Shown in pieces: positions 1 through 11,274 of a stretch of DNA of 64,000 bases. The notes beneath the pieces are model-generated. The model did not search any database. It was not told the origin of the DNA and saw nothing but the letters and a program-made list of their open reading frames with translations. How positions within the stretch are numbered: the first letter of the stretch is position 1; every line of letters begins with the position of its first letter. The position numbers were made by a program, and so were the translations under genes. This stretch comes from Siphonodentalium dalli (Eukaryota > Mollusca > Scaphopoda > Gadilida > Siphonodentaliidae): NCBI GenBank assembly GCA_032622095.1, contig CP136064.1, positions 148,306,864 through 148,370,863 of the forward strand. The letters are read 5' to 3'.

Positions 1-650
1 ACTGGTATATATACTGTTGTTTTATTCATATTTTTTAAATTCATCTGATAGTGTCATTATGTCAAATCAAAAATTTCACAATTTATTTTTCCCAATTGCA
101 TGGGCCCTGGACCCTTTCCAAAAATACCCAAGGGTTCTGATATCGGCGAAGCAGACACTTGTGTCCAATGTGGAGAAGGTGGTGGTGTGGTGAAAGCTTC
201 CTTAAGACAAAGATTCAAGACTCACATCAATATGCGAGATGTGTACAAATTTAAGAGCGGTCGGACTCCTGTTATTGCCAAGCTATTATGGCAAAAACTA
301 ATAAAATTTTAAATAAAAGATTATAAAATACAGTGCCTTAAGAGTTCATTTACATTATATCCAAGTAAACTGTATACATAGTATACATGTATAGAAAACA
401 CATTTAGGGCTATTAATACTTTGTATCTTATGGGAATTAAAAAAAAATTTAAAAAAAAACAAAAAAAAGTTTACCCCCCCCACACCCTATTTTTTTGCCC
501 TCCGTTACCGGAAACAAAGGTATTTTTTTTTTTAGGCCTAATCAATGGAAATATTTGAGTTATCAAATCGGATAGAATGGGGTTAATCTTATCCAAACTA
601 ATGAACTGATAAACACAAAATAGTCTATAAAAAGCATGTCATTGAATCTA
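1..650. other. No gene seen; low-complexity DNA
   Basis: AT-rich sequence with A, C and T homopolymer runs around 440-535. A 70-codon open frame at 100-312 on the plus strand has a cysteine pair but resembles nothing I know and lacks convincing splice context. I see no other feature here. Confidence 0.4.
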
Positions 651-659
651 GAAACCCAT

Positions 660-1770
660 ACAATAAGTCAGTCTCAAGAATACCAGCACCATTAATATTA
701 CCCTGGAACCCAAATGCAATTGGGGGAATTTCAAAATAAGACATTTCCTCTAATGATGTATATTCAATTGGTGATTTATTGAAACCCTTACTGAACCTGG
801 ATCAAAGTGAAAGGGATAATATTATATCTGTTTATCGCATAATATGTGTCTATGGAATGGTTTAATTTTAATCCCAAATCAATGCAAATCAAAAGTGGAT
901 CACCATCAACCTGGACATAATATAGGAAAATGATCAAATGAAAAGCATCAAAACCATATGATGTGTGGAGAGGGTTAATCATTTTCAATGACATCATATC
1001 ATGGAACTAAGGAATGTGTGGATTAATTTCTGTCTAAGATAAGACAACAGTGTCTGTAAACAACAATGTCTGTAAAACATCCCTACAAAGTAACAATGGA
1101 CTGTTCCAATTTAATATTTTAGAATAGGTGTCCTATAGTGTGTACATTAACTAATGTTAATGAACCTGTTTCAACAAAGGGGTTAACTTAATATTGCACA
1201 GAAAACATAGCTCCAACAGATAGCCATCAAACAATTTGACATTATTATAAAAAAAATTGCAGCCAGTGGTACCACTATCAGGCTTTATAGCATGCCATAT
1301 TTAATGTCCATAGTGATAATTAACTCATTTCAATAACACACATGGTCTGTGAGATATCGTCTCTTCAAATTCCCAGCAGTAATTACTTGAATTATAAAGG
1401 GTCATAACTCTGTTAAAATATATCTGATCAAACCCATATTCGAACTTGATCTGTATTTAGGGATGATAAATTCATATACCAAATTTGGTGTTGATCAGAT
1501 GAACAATGTTTTGAGTCATAGCAGCTTGGGTGAATTCTAAGTAAACATAAGAGTGAAATGGTTAATTAAACAATATCAACAACCATACAGATGAAGAACG
1601 TGCTAAGAAAAACCTAAGTAAGAAATATGAGGCAGATCAGAAGAAATATGTTTTCTAAACCGATCAACCAATCAATACCAAAAACTATACAGATGAGGGG
1701 TGTGTCATAATAAACTAAAATTTCAAATATGAACACAATCAGACAAAAAATACTTCGGTTATAGCATCGC
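660..1770. repeat. Diverged duplicated block, copy 1
   Basis: This stretch matches 3905-5000 in order and orientation. Shared landmarks are 'caagaataccag', 'gtgtctatggaat', 'caacctggacata', 'ataagacaacagtgtct', 'aattacttgaattataaaggg' and 'aagaacgtgctaa'. The offset drifts from about 3245 bp to about 3176 bp, so indels have accumulated. It includes one copy of the 'cataactctgttaaaatat...cccatattcgaac' repeat near 1400-1515. No coding potential was seen. Confidence 0.75.
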
Positions 1771-1805
1771 ATTTTTAAAATTTAATTTTGTTTTATTTTA
1801 TTTTC

Positions 1806-1865
1806 GAACGAGAGGCCGATCACGATCGGCAGATGTTTAACCCATACCTTGGCGATACCGATTAG
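1806..1865. repeat. Short dispersed repeat with GATCGGC inverted motif
   Basis: The phrase 'cgagaggccgatcac' followed by 'atcggcagatgtt' and 'acttggcgata' or 'ccttggcgata' occurs here and again at 27875-27930. It contains the small inverted motif gccgatcacgatcggc. The surrounding 1770-2400 is otherwise AT-rich with no feature seen. Confidence 0.5.
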
Positions 1866-2399
1866 CTATAACTGATAATTGGTCAAAGATATGATCACAG
1901 TGATACACATATCAGTACCTAACTTAAAATCAAAAGCTCAAATTATTTGTCTTAAGAAGAGGTTAAGGTAATTGGGGTGGGGAGGAGTCGTTTTAAATCT
2001 CATAACTCTGTCCCTATTCAACCAATGACCTCTCATTGTGAGATCCAATTGTTTAGCCATTAATCAATTTGACAGATAGGACAAACAATTATCCAGCCAG
2101 CAGGTTCATCTTTACCTTCATACAACCACCCCCTAGAGCTATGTAACATATGTCACCACTCAATTAATAACAGATTTCACTTGGAATGACATCTATTAAT
2201 AAAGGTATTCGCATGTGCTCTGGATATTGGATGTTCACATGGCAATTTATTGATATCATTATATTACATGCAACTATTTTTTTTTTTTAACTCAATAATT
2301 TTTTTTATTATTATAAAAGTTTTTAAATATTTTTTATGTTAAATCGAGCGAGGAAATTCAATCTAAACAAATATGAAAAATCAAAATTTTAAATTTAAA

Positions 2400-2655
2400 A
2401 AAAAGAAAGAAGGGTCATAACTGCTTTAAGATAAATCGGATCGAACTCATATTCACTCGAACTGTATTTTGGGATGAGAAACCTATACACAAAATTTGGT
2501 TCCGATCAAATAGAAAATGTTAGAGATATCACATTATGCCTAAAGTGTCTAAGAACTGACAGACAGACAGATAGAGACGGACGGACAGACGAGTGGTCAA
2601 TCTGGACATTGACACTATGTGTACCATACTATGGTATAGGTACACATAAACAGTT
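2400..2655 (+). repeat. Family A interspersed repeat with GGAC-type tail
   Basis: The head is 'gggtcataactgc', the middle is 'ggatcgaactcatattc' and 'aaaatttggttccgatca', and a gacagacagac microsatellite precedes the tail 'tgtgtaccata...ggtacacataaa'. The same order recurs at 28845-29065, and the tail alone at 5160-5290. The palindromic tail and fixed order suggest a non-autonomous mobile repeat. The family name is mine. Confidence 0.6.
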
Positions 2656-3217
2656 TTATCTCATGCAGAGTACAGGAAAAATACATCAAACTGGTGTGCC
2701 CCTTTAATATTTCAATTCACATTTGTAAACAATTGAAATCAATGTCGAAAAAGCTTTTGATTAATATATAGATAAAACAAACTAGACCTACAGTTCTAAG
2801 AGTGTTATGAACAATTATTTTGTTCCCATAGACTGATACAGAGCTCTCGTTTTTTAAAGTTTGAAAACCAAAGTTGTCTTCCCATGCAACCAACAAAATT
2901 CCAATGGTAATGCTTTTAAACAATGAAACCAGATTATGCCTTTAAGGTGAAATTTAAATAACCATGAATATAAAATATAAACATTCCACCTATGATATGG
3001 CCAGAGATACTTATAGAGTATAAAGTATATCTGATATAGCCAACACAACTCCTAGCAGTTAATTAACTCAATACCAGTACAAGAGAGAGAGAACTTCATG
3101 GCATTGTAACTGGATAGTATCTCTTGTCTCCATAGCATTGTGAAACTGATTTATTAGATATTATCTAGACAGTGCCACCTGTGTATCTTTGATATATTTT
3201 AGCGATGAATAAAATAA

Positions 3218-3495
3218 TCAAAGGGCCATAACTCCAGTAAATAGTACCGGATCAAACCCATATTCGAACTCGATCTGTATTTTGAGTTGAGAAACTCACA
3301 TACAAAATTTGGTTCCTATCAGTTGAAAACTTGTTGAATTATCGAAGCATTCATGAATTCTATGTCAAAGGGCCATAACTCCATTAAAAAATATCGAATC
3401 AAACCCATATTCGAACTCGATATGTATTTTGAGTTGAGCAACTCACATACCAAATTTGGTTATGGTCAGATAATTTCTTTTTGAGTTATGGCAGC
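3218..3495 (+). repeat. Two tandem head fragments of family A
   Basis: The sequence 'gggccataactcc...cggatcaaacccatattcgaac' and its continuation 'aaatttggtt' occur twice in succession, at about 3218-3345 and 3364-3495, without the GGAC tail. The stretches 2656-3215 and 3495-3890 show nothing further. Confidence 0.55.
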
Positions 3496-3904
3496 ATGCA
3501 TAAATTCTAAGTTGAAACATAGCAGCTCTATTACAATTACCAACAGGACATTCATTGCCATTTTATATTGGTCTATATATTTATAAAATAGAAACTCATA
3601 AAAATTATGCAATCTTCATCATAAAATTTTTTTTGGAACATGAACATATTTGGGCATACCTCCCGCAAAAATCTCACGGATTGACATTTTCAAAACTTAA
3701 CAGGTCTGGTATAGACCTTGATATTAAATATGATTGATAATGGTTGGATATAAAATATTTTAACACAGAATTATCAGATAACTAAAGGAGAGATATGAGA
3801 AGGGTCAAATTGAAAATATTAGAGTCATAACATTGGATTGCGTACAGTATACATGTACCTATGGTTAATTTTATTCTAAGCTGATCATTGGAAAGATACA
3901 ATGT

Positions 3905-5000
3905 CTGTAACAGCAGAAATATTCAAGAATACCAGAACCATTATTATTATCCTGCAGCCCAAATGCAATAGAGGGAATTTCAAACCAAGATATTTCCTCA
4001 AATGATGAATATTCAATTGGTGGCTTATAGAAATTCTTAGTGAACCTGGCCCAAGGCGAAAGAGATAATTTAAAATCTGCCTATCAGATATCATGTGTCT
4101 ATGGAATAGGTTAATTTTAATCATGAAATACATGCAAGTGAAAAGTGGATCACAATCAACCTGGACATAGAATAGGAGAATGAACATATAATGTGTGGAG
4201 AGGGTTAATCATTTCCAATGACATCATATGATGGAACTAATGTGTGGATTAATTTTTTTCTCAAGATAAGACAACAGTGTCTCTGTAAACAACAATTCTC
4301 TAAACAGCCATGCTCCAGAACATCCTTCAGATGGACAATGGACTATTTGTATTAATGCCACGAACATGTTTCAACAGGTTGGGTTAAATTACTATTGCAC
4401 ACAAACTGGAGTAAATTATCATCAATCACTGTCAGCCTCTGGGAGCAGCAGTGGTTTGGCAAAGAGTATCCAGTGTCATTTTCTGATTCCAATAATGCAG
4501 AAGATTACTGTGTAAAGTTGTTTGTCTTAAATTCTCACAGGGCATATACAATAGGTAGTAAATTACTTGAATTATAAAGGGCCATAACTCTGTTAAAATA
4601 TACCGGATCAAACTCAAATTCGAACCTGATCTGTATTTCGGGGTGAGGACCACATGTACCAATTTTGGTGTAGATCAGATGAAAAATGTTTTGAGTCATA
4701 GCAGCTTGAATGAGTACTAAGTAAACATAAGAGTGAAAAGGGTTAACAAAACGATACCAAAATCGATACAGATAAAGAACGTGCTAACAAAGACCTAGGT
4801 AAGAAATATGAGGCAGATCATAAGCAAATTGTTTGACTTAGATGCATCAGATAGAATTTGTGAGTGGGGTTAATTATTTTCTAAATCGATCAACTGATCG
4901 ATACCAAAAACTATACAGGTGAGGGGTGTGTCATCATAAACCTACATTTTAAATATGAACACAATCGGACAAAAAACACTTGGGTTATTGCATCGGATAG
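3905..5000. repeat. Diverged duplicated block, copy 2
   Basis: Second copy of the block at 660-1770, same orientation. The two copies differ by many substitutions and small indels, so the duplication is old or the two are independent insertions of one repeat. Confidence 0.75.
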
Positions 5001-5295
5001 CACATGCCCATGTGTGGATGCAAAGTGTTAATAATTTCTAAACCGATCAACCGATCGATACCAAAAACTATACAGGTGAGGGGTGTGTCATTGTAAACAT
5101 GCACATAAAATTTGAACATGATCCGATAAAAGATACTCCAGTAATCGAATCGGATAGCAAATGTCTACGGACAGACGGACGGACGGACAGACGGACAGAC
5201 GGACAGACGGACAGACGGACGGACGAACGACGGATGGTTGATCCGGACGTCAGCATTATGTGTACCATACATGGTATGGGTACACATAAAAACCA
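4876..5295 (+). repeat. Tandem family A pieces with GGAC microsatellite
   Basis: The phrase 'accaaaaactatacaggtgaggggtgtgtcat' occurs twice, near 4905 and 5060. The second copy runs into (acgg/acag)n at about 5164-5225 and then the tail 'tgtgtaccata...gggtacacataaa'. Confidence 0.6.
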
Positions 5296-5637
5296 AAATA
5301 GAAGACGACTGCTGGCGACAATGTTTTCCAAAGAAATTCAAAGCATTCGATAGCTCCCATCTAGTGGTCACCCCGAAGATCAATATGAAGTTTGGTGACT
5401 ATCAGATGAGGGATGTGGTCTGTACATGTGCTAAAGAATTCAGTCATGCAAAGAGTAAGATACAAAATTGCTGCCTGTGGTCATGTTTTTTAACGAAATT
5501 CGGAAAAATTAGATTACTCTCATCCTGGTCATCCAGAAGATCATTGTGGAATCTAGTGACGATCGGACGAGGGATATCGTCTGTAGGATCAACCAAATTA
5601 TTTAGCCATAAAAATAGTAAAATTCAAGATCAACTGA
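5296..5637 (+). repeat. Family B repeat ('tttggtgacgatcgga...aagagtaa')
   Basis: Two degenerate units of the family that is abundant at 29.2-33.0 kb: 'gaagatcaatatgaagtttggtg', 'gatgagggatgtggtctgta', 'catgcaaagagtaa'. A 181-codon open frame crosses it, but it follows the repeat and is not a supported gene. Confidence 0.55.
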
Positions 5638-6420
5638 TAGTCCAGTGCATTTATGAGAAAATAGGGCTGAACCTCAAAATAATTGCAACACAAAAGATTT
5701 TGTTTTATTTTGGTTGGGAGCATCATAGAGTATACTCAGCTAAAAATAAAAAAAAATCTGAACATGCGAAATGGCCTTTTTGAGGCAAAAAGTGGCGAAA
5801 ATGATGAAAAATTGGTGAAAAATGGAGATTAACATTTTTTGTTAATAACTCTTGATGTAAACATACAATTGTTATATTTTCACAATGATAAACTGTGGTA
5901 CAGTTGTATCCAAGATATTGTATCATTTTATTCTATATATATTGATTAAATGTTTTAAATTTGGGTCAAAAAGTTGAAAAATTTACCAAAATTCAGTGAA
6001 AACTGGAAGTCTACAATATTACTCTTGATGCAGTTGTAAATTGTCATAACTGGGCTTGGAACTATTGTTTAACATATAGTTATATCCACAATTGTTGGTT
6101 TTTTTCATGTTGTTACTACGAGCAAATAATCAAAATATTTTAGGGTGAAAAGATGTAAAAATGACAAGAAATCAGTGAAAAATGGAATTTCACATTACAT
6201 GTTTATGAATTAGAAAATTGCCATAGTTGGACTTGGACTGTTGTTAATAGTCAGTTATATATGGGATTTCCATCAATTTTGGGCCAGGTTGTGGTATCAA
6301 TGACACTATGTGGTCCATATTTTGTGGCAAAATAGTGAAAAAAGAGAAAAAATATAGAAATTCATTAAAAAAATATAGAATTATGAAAAAATAATATTAA
6401 AGTCTGGATAGATCGTTCTG
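5638..6420 (+). repeat. Single-ended copy related to the 6.96-kb inverted-repeat element
   Basis: It begins 'tagtccagtgcatttat' and continues 'aacctcaaaataattgcaacac', the same terminus seen at 6964 and, inverted, ending at 10479. After that it is AT-rich with repeated 'gaaaaatggag/gaaaatggaatttcacat' phrases. I see no matching inverted end before 6430. Confidence 0.45.
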
Positions 6421-6429
6421 ATTTTCAGT

Positions 6430-6885
6430 CTAGGCCTCCATTTCACTGTTGTCGAAAGGCTGTGTGTTCGAACAGTCAACACCTTGGCATTCCCCACAAG
6501 ACATAGAACACCATAATTCCATGTTTTTGGCATGTGCACCTATTGCTTTTGCAGTCTGTTTTACATTTACAACGAATGATGTTCAGTAGTTCTTTTGGAG
6601 CTGGTGGTTCCTCACATTTGATAGGATTATATAAAGCTGCCCATCCTATAATAACCTGCCATCCCCATATCAGTTGGTTCCAAATTAAGCCCCTTCCAAC
6701 ATTGCACCTGGTGATAGTGTATGTATAAATATAAAATGAAATCCTTTTCTACCTAAAAGTCTGACACAGCAGGTTACATCACCTCTGGTCGGCGCTTTGG
6801 CAACAGTGATAAGCCTCTGAAACAAGGGTTGTGGGTCGACGTGTACAACGTCGTTGTCTATCTTGAGAGACGGAGCACTCATTAT
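6430..6885 (-). pseudogene. Cysteine-rich (CXC-like) family gene remnant
   Basis: Reading the minus strand, an N-proximal piece (from 6882) contains VDPQPLFQRLITVAK. A later piece contains YHQVQCWKG and PAPKELLNIIRC followed by a cysteine array CKCKTDCKSNRCTCQKHG, then CSMSCGECQGVDCSN in another frame. The last frame ends at a TAG at 6430-6432. Frame changes lie near 6620-6660 and near 6520-6535, and the expected middle is missing. I recall proteins of this layout in marine invertebrates, often in many copies, with a C-terminal zinc-binding cysteine cluster of tesmin/CXC style. Their function is not known to me. The 20.4-kb pseudogene carries the middle region of what looks like the same family. 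The remnant is dead: truncated, frameshifted and next to repeat DNA. Confidence 0.6.
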
Positions 6886-6963
6886 TATTGTGTGGGATGT
6901 TCACTTGAATACATAACTCATAACATCTTTCCCTCCCATGTTCATAAGGATCTTCGTGCCTAT

Positions 6964-9900
6964 TAGTTCAGTGCATTTTATATACATATAATATGAGAAT
7001 AAAGTGCCAAACCTCAAACTAATTGCAAGACAATGTTTCTTAGCAGGAATAAGTCTATTAACCAATTATAAACAACATACTAATTTCTAAAAATAAAAAA
7101 GAATCAAGAAAGGCGAAATTTATAAATTTTGTGAAATAAATTTAGTAAAATTTGGTAAAATACCCATTTTATAGCTTTTCAAGGATGTTTATAAAAAACT
7201 TCATTTCATATGTCCTTCCATTTATATATCCATTTTGTTGAGTACACAATCCTGATTACAGAACAGAAAACATTTTCCAGATACTTTGAGAATTTTTCGA
7301 GTTATGTGCCTCCAAAATTGGGAGTTTGTCTAATTTTGGAGCCTCAATTTCTGAAGAATTTAGGGTCTAGTATTTTAAAAACTAGAGAACAATGAAGGGA
7401 TATCTTACTGTTGTATTAGTTGCCTCACTATATTGTGCACAAAAAAATGATTTCTTTATGCATCTATGATTGAGAAGACAAAAACAAAATGTGTGTTCCA
7501 TTGTATGGACTTTAATAATAGCCAAATTTGCCTTGTGACACAGAACTGGTGTGATGAAATACCACATTTGAGGTCACACAACTCAATAAATTGATATCCA
7601 TATGCCCTGTATTTCTCATAACCTCTTAAGTATACTAGGTTAAATACACTGTGCTGGAATTGTTGAACACATATGTGCCATAATCAACTTATGGCCCTAT
7701 GAATCCTTTGTATTGACTCTTTTCCAAAAATGCCATTTTGGACTGTTTTGTGGTGTTTTTGTCCATTTTAAAGTTTTTTTTGTGCACAAATAGTAAACAA
7801 CAATGGATACAATTAGTGTTTAATGTGTAAAATCATTTGAACGTTCCTCCTAAAACACTTAATAGTGTTGGAAAAAATATGATTACATTGGTTATGCCAA
7901 TCAACAGTCATTGGATTTCACATATTTTTCAAGAAACTGACTCCAAATTTGAATTTTGATAATTAGTGATGCGGACCGGACCGGGCCACCTTGGGTGGTC
8001 CGGTCCACTGCCAAGGCAGTCCAGTCCGGTCCGGTCCAGGCCATTCCGGTCCAGTACACATGCCTGAACCAGTCCAAAACGGTCCAGTCCACCTATAATG
8101 GGCTATATGTTAATGAATTCTCTGTTTTCTCAAAGTTTTTACTATGTATAGTACAAACTATATTAAGGTTACTGAGTTCAGTGCATTGCAATGAGTCCAT
8201 ATATGTTAAAACTTACATTGTTTGCCGATTGTATGCATCATTGTCTGTCTCTGGTCGGATATACTGGGAACGATGCACGATAGTAGTATTCTAGTAATGC
8301 GAACATGCACTAATTATTAAAATGTATTGGACAGATATATAGCCAGGGCCAGAATGTGTTATAACCAATCTAACATGGCACTCAACTGATCGTATGCATG
8401 ATTCGTATCATACTTATTTTCATTAAATTGAAATTTAAACGAAATAACTATACTGATGACAATTATACAAATGTGAACTAATATGACTATACTACATTAA
8501 TATTGGAGTCTTGGAGATTGTCATGGCTGATTGTATAGTCCTGACAATTACAGTTATATACCTAAGTACAACTACTATTGGATTAATGTGACTGTCTTGT
8601 GTATGTACTATGTAATATGGTTTTCATGTTTCTTCGATAATTATAACTGTGAAAAACAATAGAATACTCGATTCGATATCCATCCAAATTGATTAGTTGA
8701 TGCCATGTTACACTGTTTATGACAAACAGTTCCATACTCAGTCAGTTGCATGTTTGTCGCATTGATAGGGTGCTACATAGTGTTGGCCAGTGTAGGATAG
8801 TAGTTATTAAAAACAATTTAGAACGAAACAAGCGGCCGCCCACACTGGCACTTTCATTATAAGGAAAGTACATGTACAAAGTACATCTATACATTGTTTT
8901 CGTGGCATCAAACGTTTAATAGATATAACCACTTGAATGCGTCAATACATCGTTGCTAATTGATATGACGGCAAATACGCAATAATATTCGCGATAGTTT
9001 ATTATAACTGAAGTAAAGTAGTGGACCGGACCGGAGAGTACTGGACCGGCGGCAAAAAGCGGTCCGGTCTGGTGCAGTGACACCCGGTCCGGATCGGACC
9101 GCGGTCCACCCCTGGACCGCGGACCTGACCGGTCCAAAGCGATCCGGTCCGCATCACTATTGATAATGGGGTAGGTGAAATCACAAAGGCTGTGATCTTG
9201 TCACCATATTCTAGTCATTGGAGACAAAGGGTTGTTTTATTCCAGTTTGTGCAGATTATTCTTGCATGGTAAACAGTTTAGTACTTTAATAATTAATAGA
9301 TGTTTATTTAGAACTTTATCAGCATGTTTATATATAGAACCAGCCTGAAATAATGATTCGCCATTTCGCCATTGAGTTACAACAAAAAGGATCGTAGCTC
9401 TAAATATGAACATCAAAACAGGAAGCAGTTTACTTTGTATGAGAGAATAAGGTGTGTAGGAGCTGGTGATGTTAAAGTTTTATGCATCAAGGTCCATATT
9501 TTCTAGATTTTGTCAATATGGTTTCCCCTACCCCATTTTTCAAATATTCAAATTTGGCATCAGTTTCCAGAAAAATTTGTGAAATTTAGTTACATTCAAT
9601 GACATATCCAACATAAGGCATTTATTTCAACACTAAAGTGTTTCAGGAGGAAAGTTCAAATGATTTTGCACATTAAACATACATTGTTGTTTACAATTTA
9701 TACACAAAAAACGCCCCAAAAAACGCCCCAAAATGGCATTTTCAGATGAGTCAATTCTATTAAAAGATTCATAGGGCCATAATTTGATTTTCTACACCAT
9801 GATTTGGGAAATTCCTTTAATACAATGTGTTTATTAACGATGTATACTTAAGTGATTATGAGAAAGACAGGGAATATGGATATATATTTATTGATTTGTA

Positions 9901-10479
9901 TGACATCAAATATGCTATTTCATCACGCCGGTTCTGGACCACAGGCAAATTTGGCTGTCCATACAATGGTGGAACACACATTTTTTTTAAGAATATTTTT
10001 GTCCTCTCAATCATAGATGCATAAAGAAATCATATTTTGTGCACAACCTAGAGAGGAAATGACTAAAACAACAAGGAATCCCTTCATTTTCTTTATTTTA
10101 AAAAATACTAGACCATAAAAAATGGATTTTAACTAATTTTGAGAAATTGAGCCTCCGAAATTAGACAAACTCCAAATTTTGGAGGCACATAACTCAAAAA
10201 ATACTGAACGTATCTAGGAAAGGTTTTCTGTTCTGTAATCAGGGTTGTGCACTCTACAAAATGGTTATATAAATGGAAGGACCTGTGAAAGGAAGTTTTT
10301 TATAAACATCCTTAAAAAGCTATAAAATGAGTATTTTGACAAATTTATTTCACAAAATTCATCAATTTTGCATTTCTTGATTTTTAGTATATTATTTGTG
10401 ATGGGTTAAAGTACTTATTCCCACTGAGAAACTTTGTGTTGCAATTATTATGAGGTGAAACCATAAATGCACTGGACTA
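6964..10479. mobile_element. Long inverted-repeat (foldback-like) element
   Basis: The ends read TAGTTCAGTGCATTT (6964) and AAATGCACTGGACTA (ends 10479). The left arm runs 6964-7963 and continues at 9160-9235 after the hAT insertion. The right arm, about 9480-10479, is its reverse complement with scattered differences. Shared landmarks include 'ggagtttgtctaattttgga', 'tgtgcacaa', 'acagaacagaaaac' and 'gcatctatgattgag'. Between the arms lies about 250 bp of loop with no gene. I saw no clear target duplication and no transposase. It may be a foldback element or two head-to-head copies of a shorter repeat, since a single-ended copy sits at 5638. Confidence 0.65.
7964..9159. mobile_element. Non-autonomous hAT-like transposon
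   Basis: The ends are TAGTGATGCGGACCGGA and TCCGGTCCGCATCACTA. Both are flanked by the identical octamer TTGATAAT at 7956-7963 and 9160-9167, an 8-bp target duplication typical of hAT elements. Subterminal DNA at 7971-8092 and 9020-9150 is packed with GGTCC/GGACC pentamers in both orientations. There is no transposase: the interior (8100-9000) is AT-rich and has no significant open frame. It sits inside the left arm of the inverted-repeat element and is therefore younger than it. Confidence 0.88.
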
Positions 10480-11180
10480 TGATAGAAAGTTTTCCGTAAC
10501 GCGACACACATCGGTGGTTTTCACTTCACAATATTCAATCAGAATAAATGTATTTGCAAAGTCACGCGGTTGGCCATTTTAAATCTAAACAATAATGAGT
10601 CAAGTTAGGCAACAATTTCTCTCCACGAGTTCCTATACCAAATATGAACTATCATGTCTATTCAGCAAATTACATTGTGCACGGTTCGTGGATATTCGTT
10701 CCCGATTTGATTCTATAACTGAAGGTTCCATGAGTCCCATTTAAATTCAAAATGGTCGACCTTATTTGCAAACTGATACGACATGTGAACGGGTACGTGT
10801 GTATGTGATTAATCAAAACGTGTGGGGACATACTTGTGGGTGGGGTTGTTGGTGAATAAATGATAAGAAATTGTAACTGGGTTTTAAGTGTATAATTGCC
10901 ACAACTGGGCAATAATAAAGGCAAAAACATAAGTTGCAATCCCAAGTTCCAATCACAAGATTAAAACAATATCACAATGCTGTGCTTTTAAAAAATTGGA
11001 ATTTAACCATTGAAGAGTTATAATAGACACATAAAAACCAGGACCCACCCTTCCGAGACCGACCTCTCGCACCATGAATACAATCACAATCGATTTACAT
11101 CGTGTGTAGTTTAAACAGTGAAACTTGATACTACTGTATTTTGCCAAACAGCCTGCTGATCTACGAATGTGCATATATGC
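10480..11180. other. No gene seen
   Basis: Moderately AT-rich DNA with small open frames on both strands, none of which looks like a known protein. I see nothing I can support. Confidence 0.35.
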
Positions 11181-11186
11181 AACCAC

Positions 11187-11251
11187 AGTACCGAGTACCG
11201 GTACTGCAAAAATGCCCGAGTACCGGCGGGTACCGGTACTGTGTACCGTTG
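11187..11251. repeat. GTACCGGTAC cluster, possible transposon end
   Basis: Within 65 bp the phrases 'gtaccgagtaccggtac', 'gagtaccggcgggtaccggtac' and 'gtgtaccg' repeat a palindromic decamer. This resembles the subterminal motif clusters of the two hAT elements in this window, but I found no partner end. Confidence 0.35.
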
Positions 11252-11274
11252 AGAAGCCTGGATGGAATTGTTGT

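Noticed and set aside
100-312. 70-codon frame with CVQCGEGG
   Set aside because: Possible exon, but no acceptor or donor could be supported and no family was recognised.
5238-5783. 181-codon open frame on the plus strand
   Set aside because: It runs through family A tail, family B units and the start of another repeat, with no domain-like content.
6420-6480. tRNA-like B box (gttcgaac) suggesting a SINE or tRNA
   Set aside because: It lies within the cysteine-rich pseudogene coding sequence and no A box or cloverleaf could be drawn.
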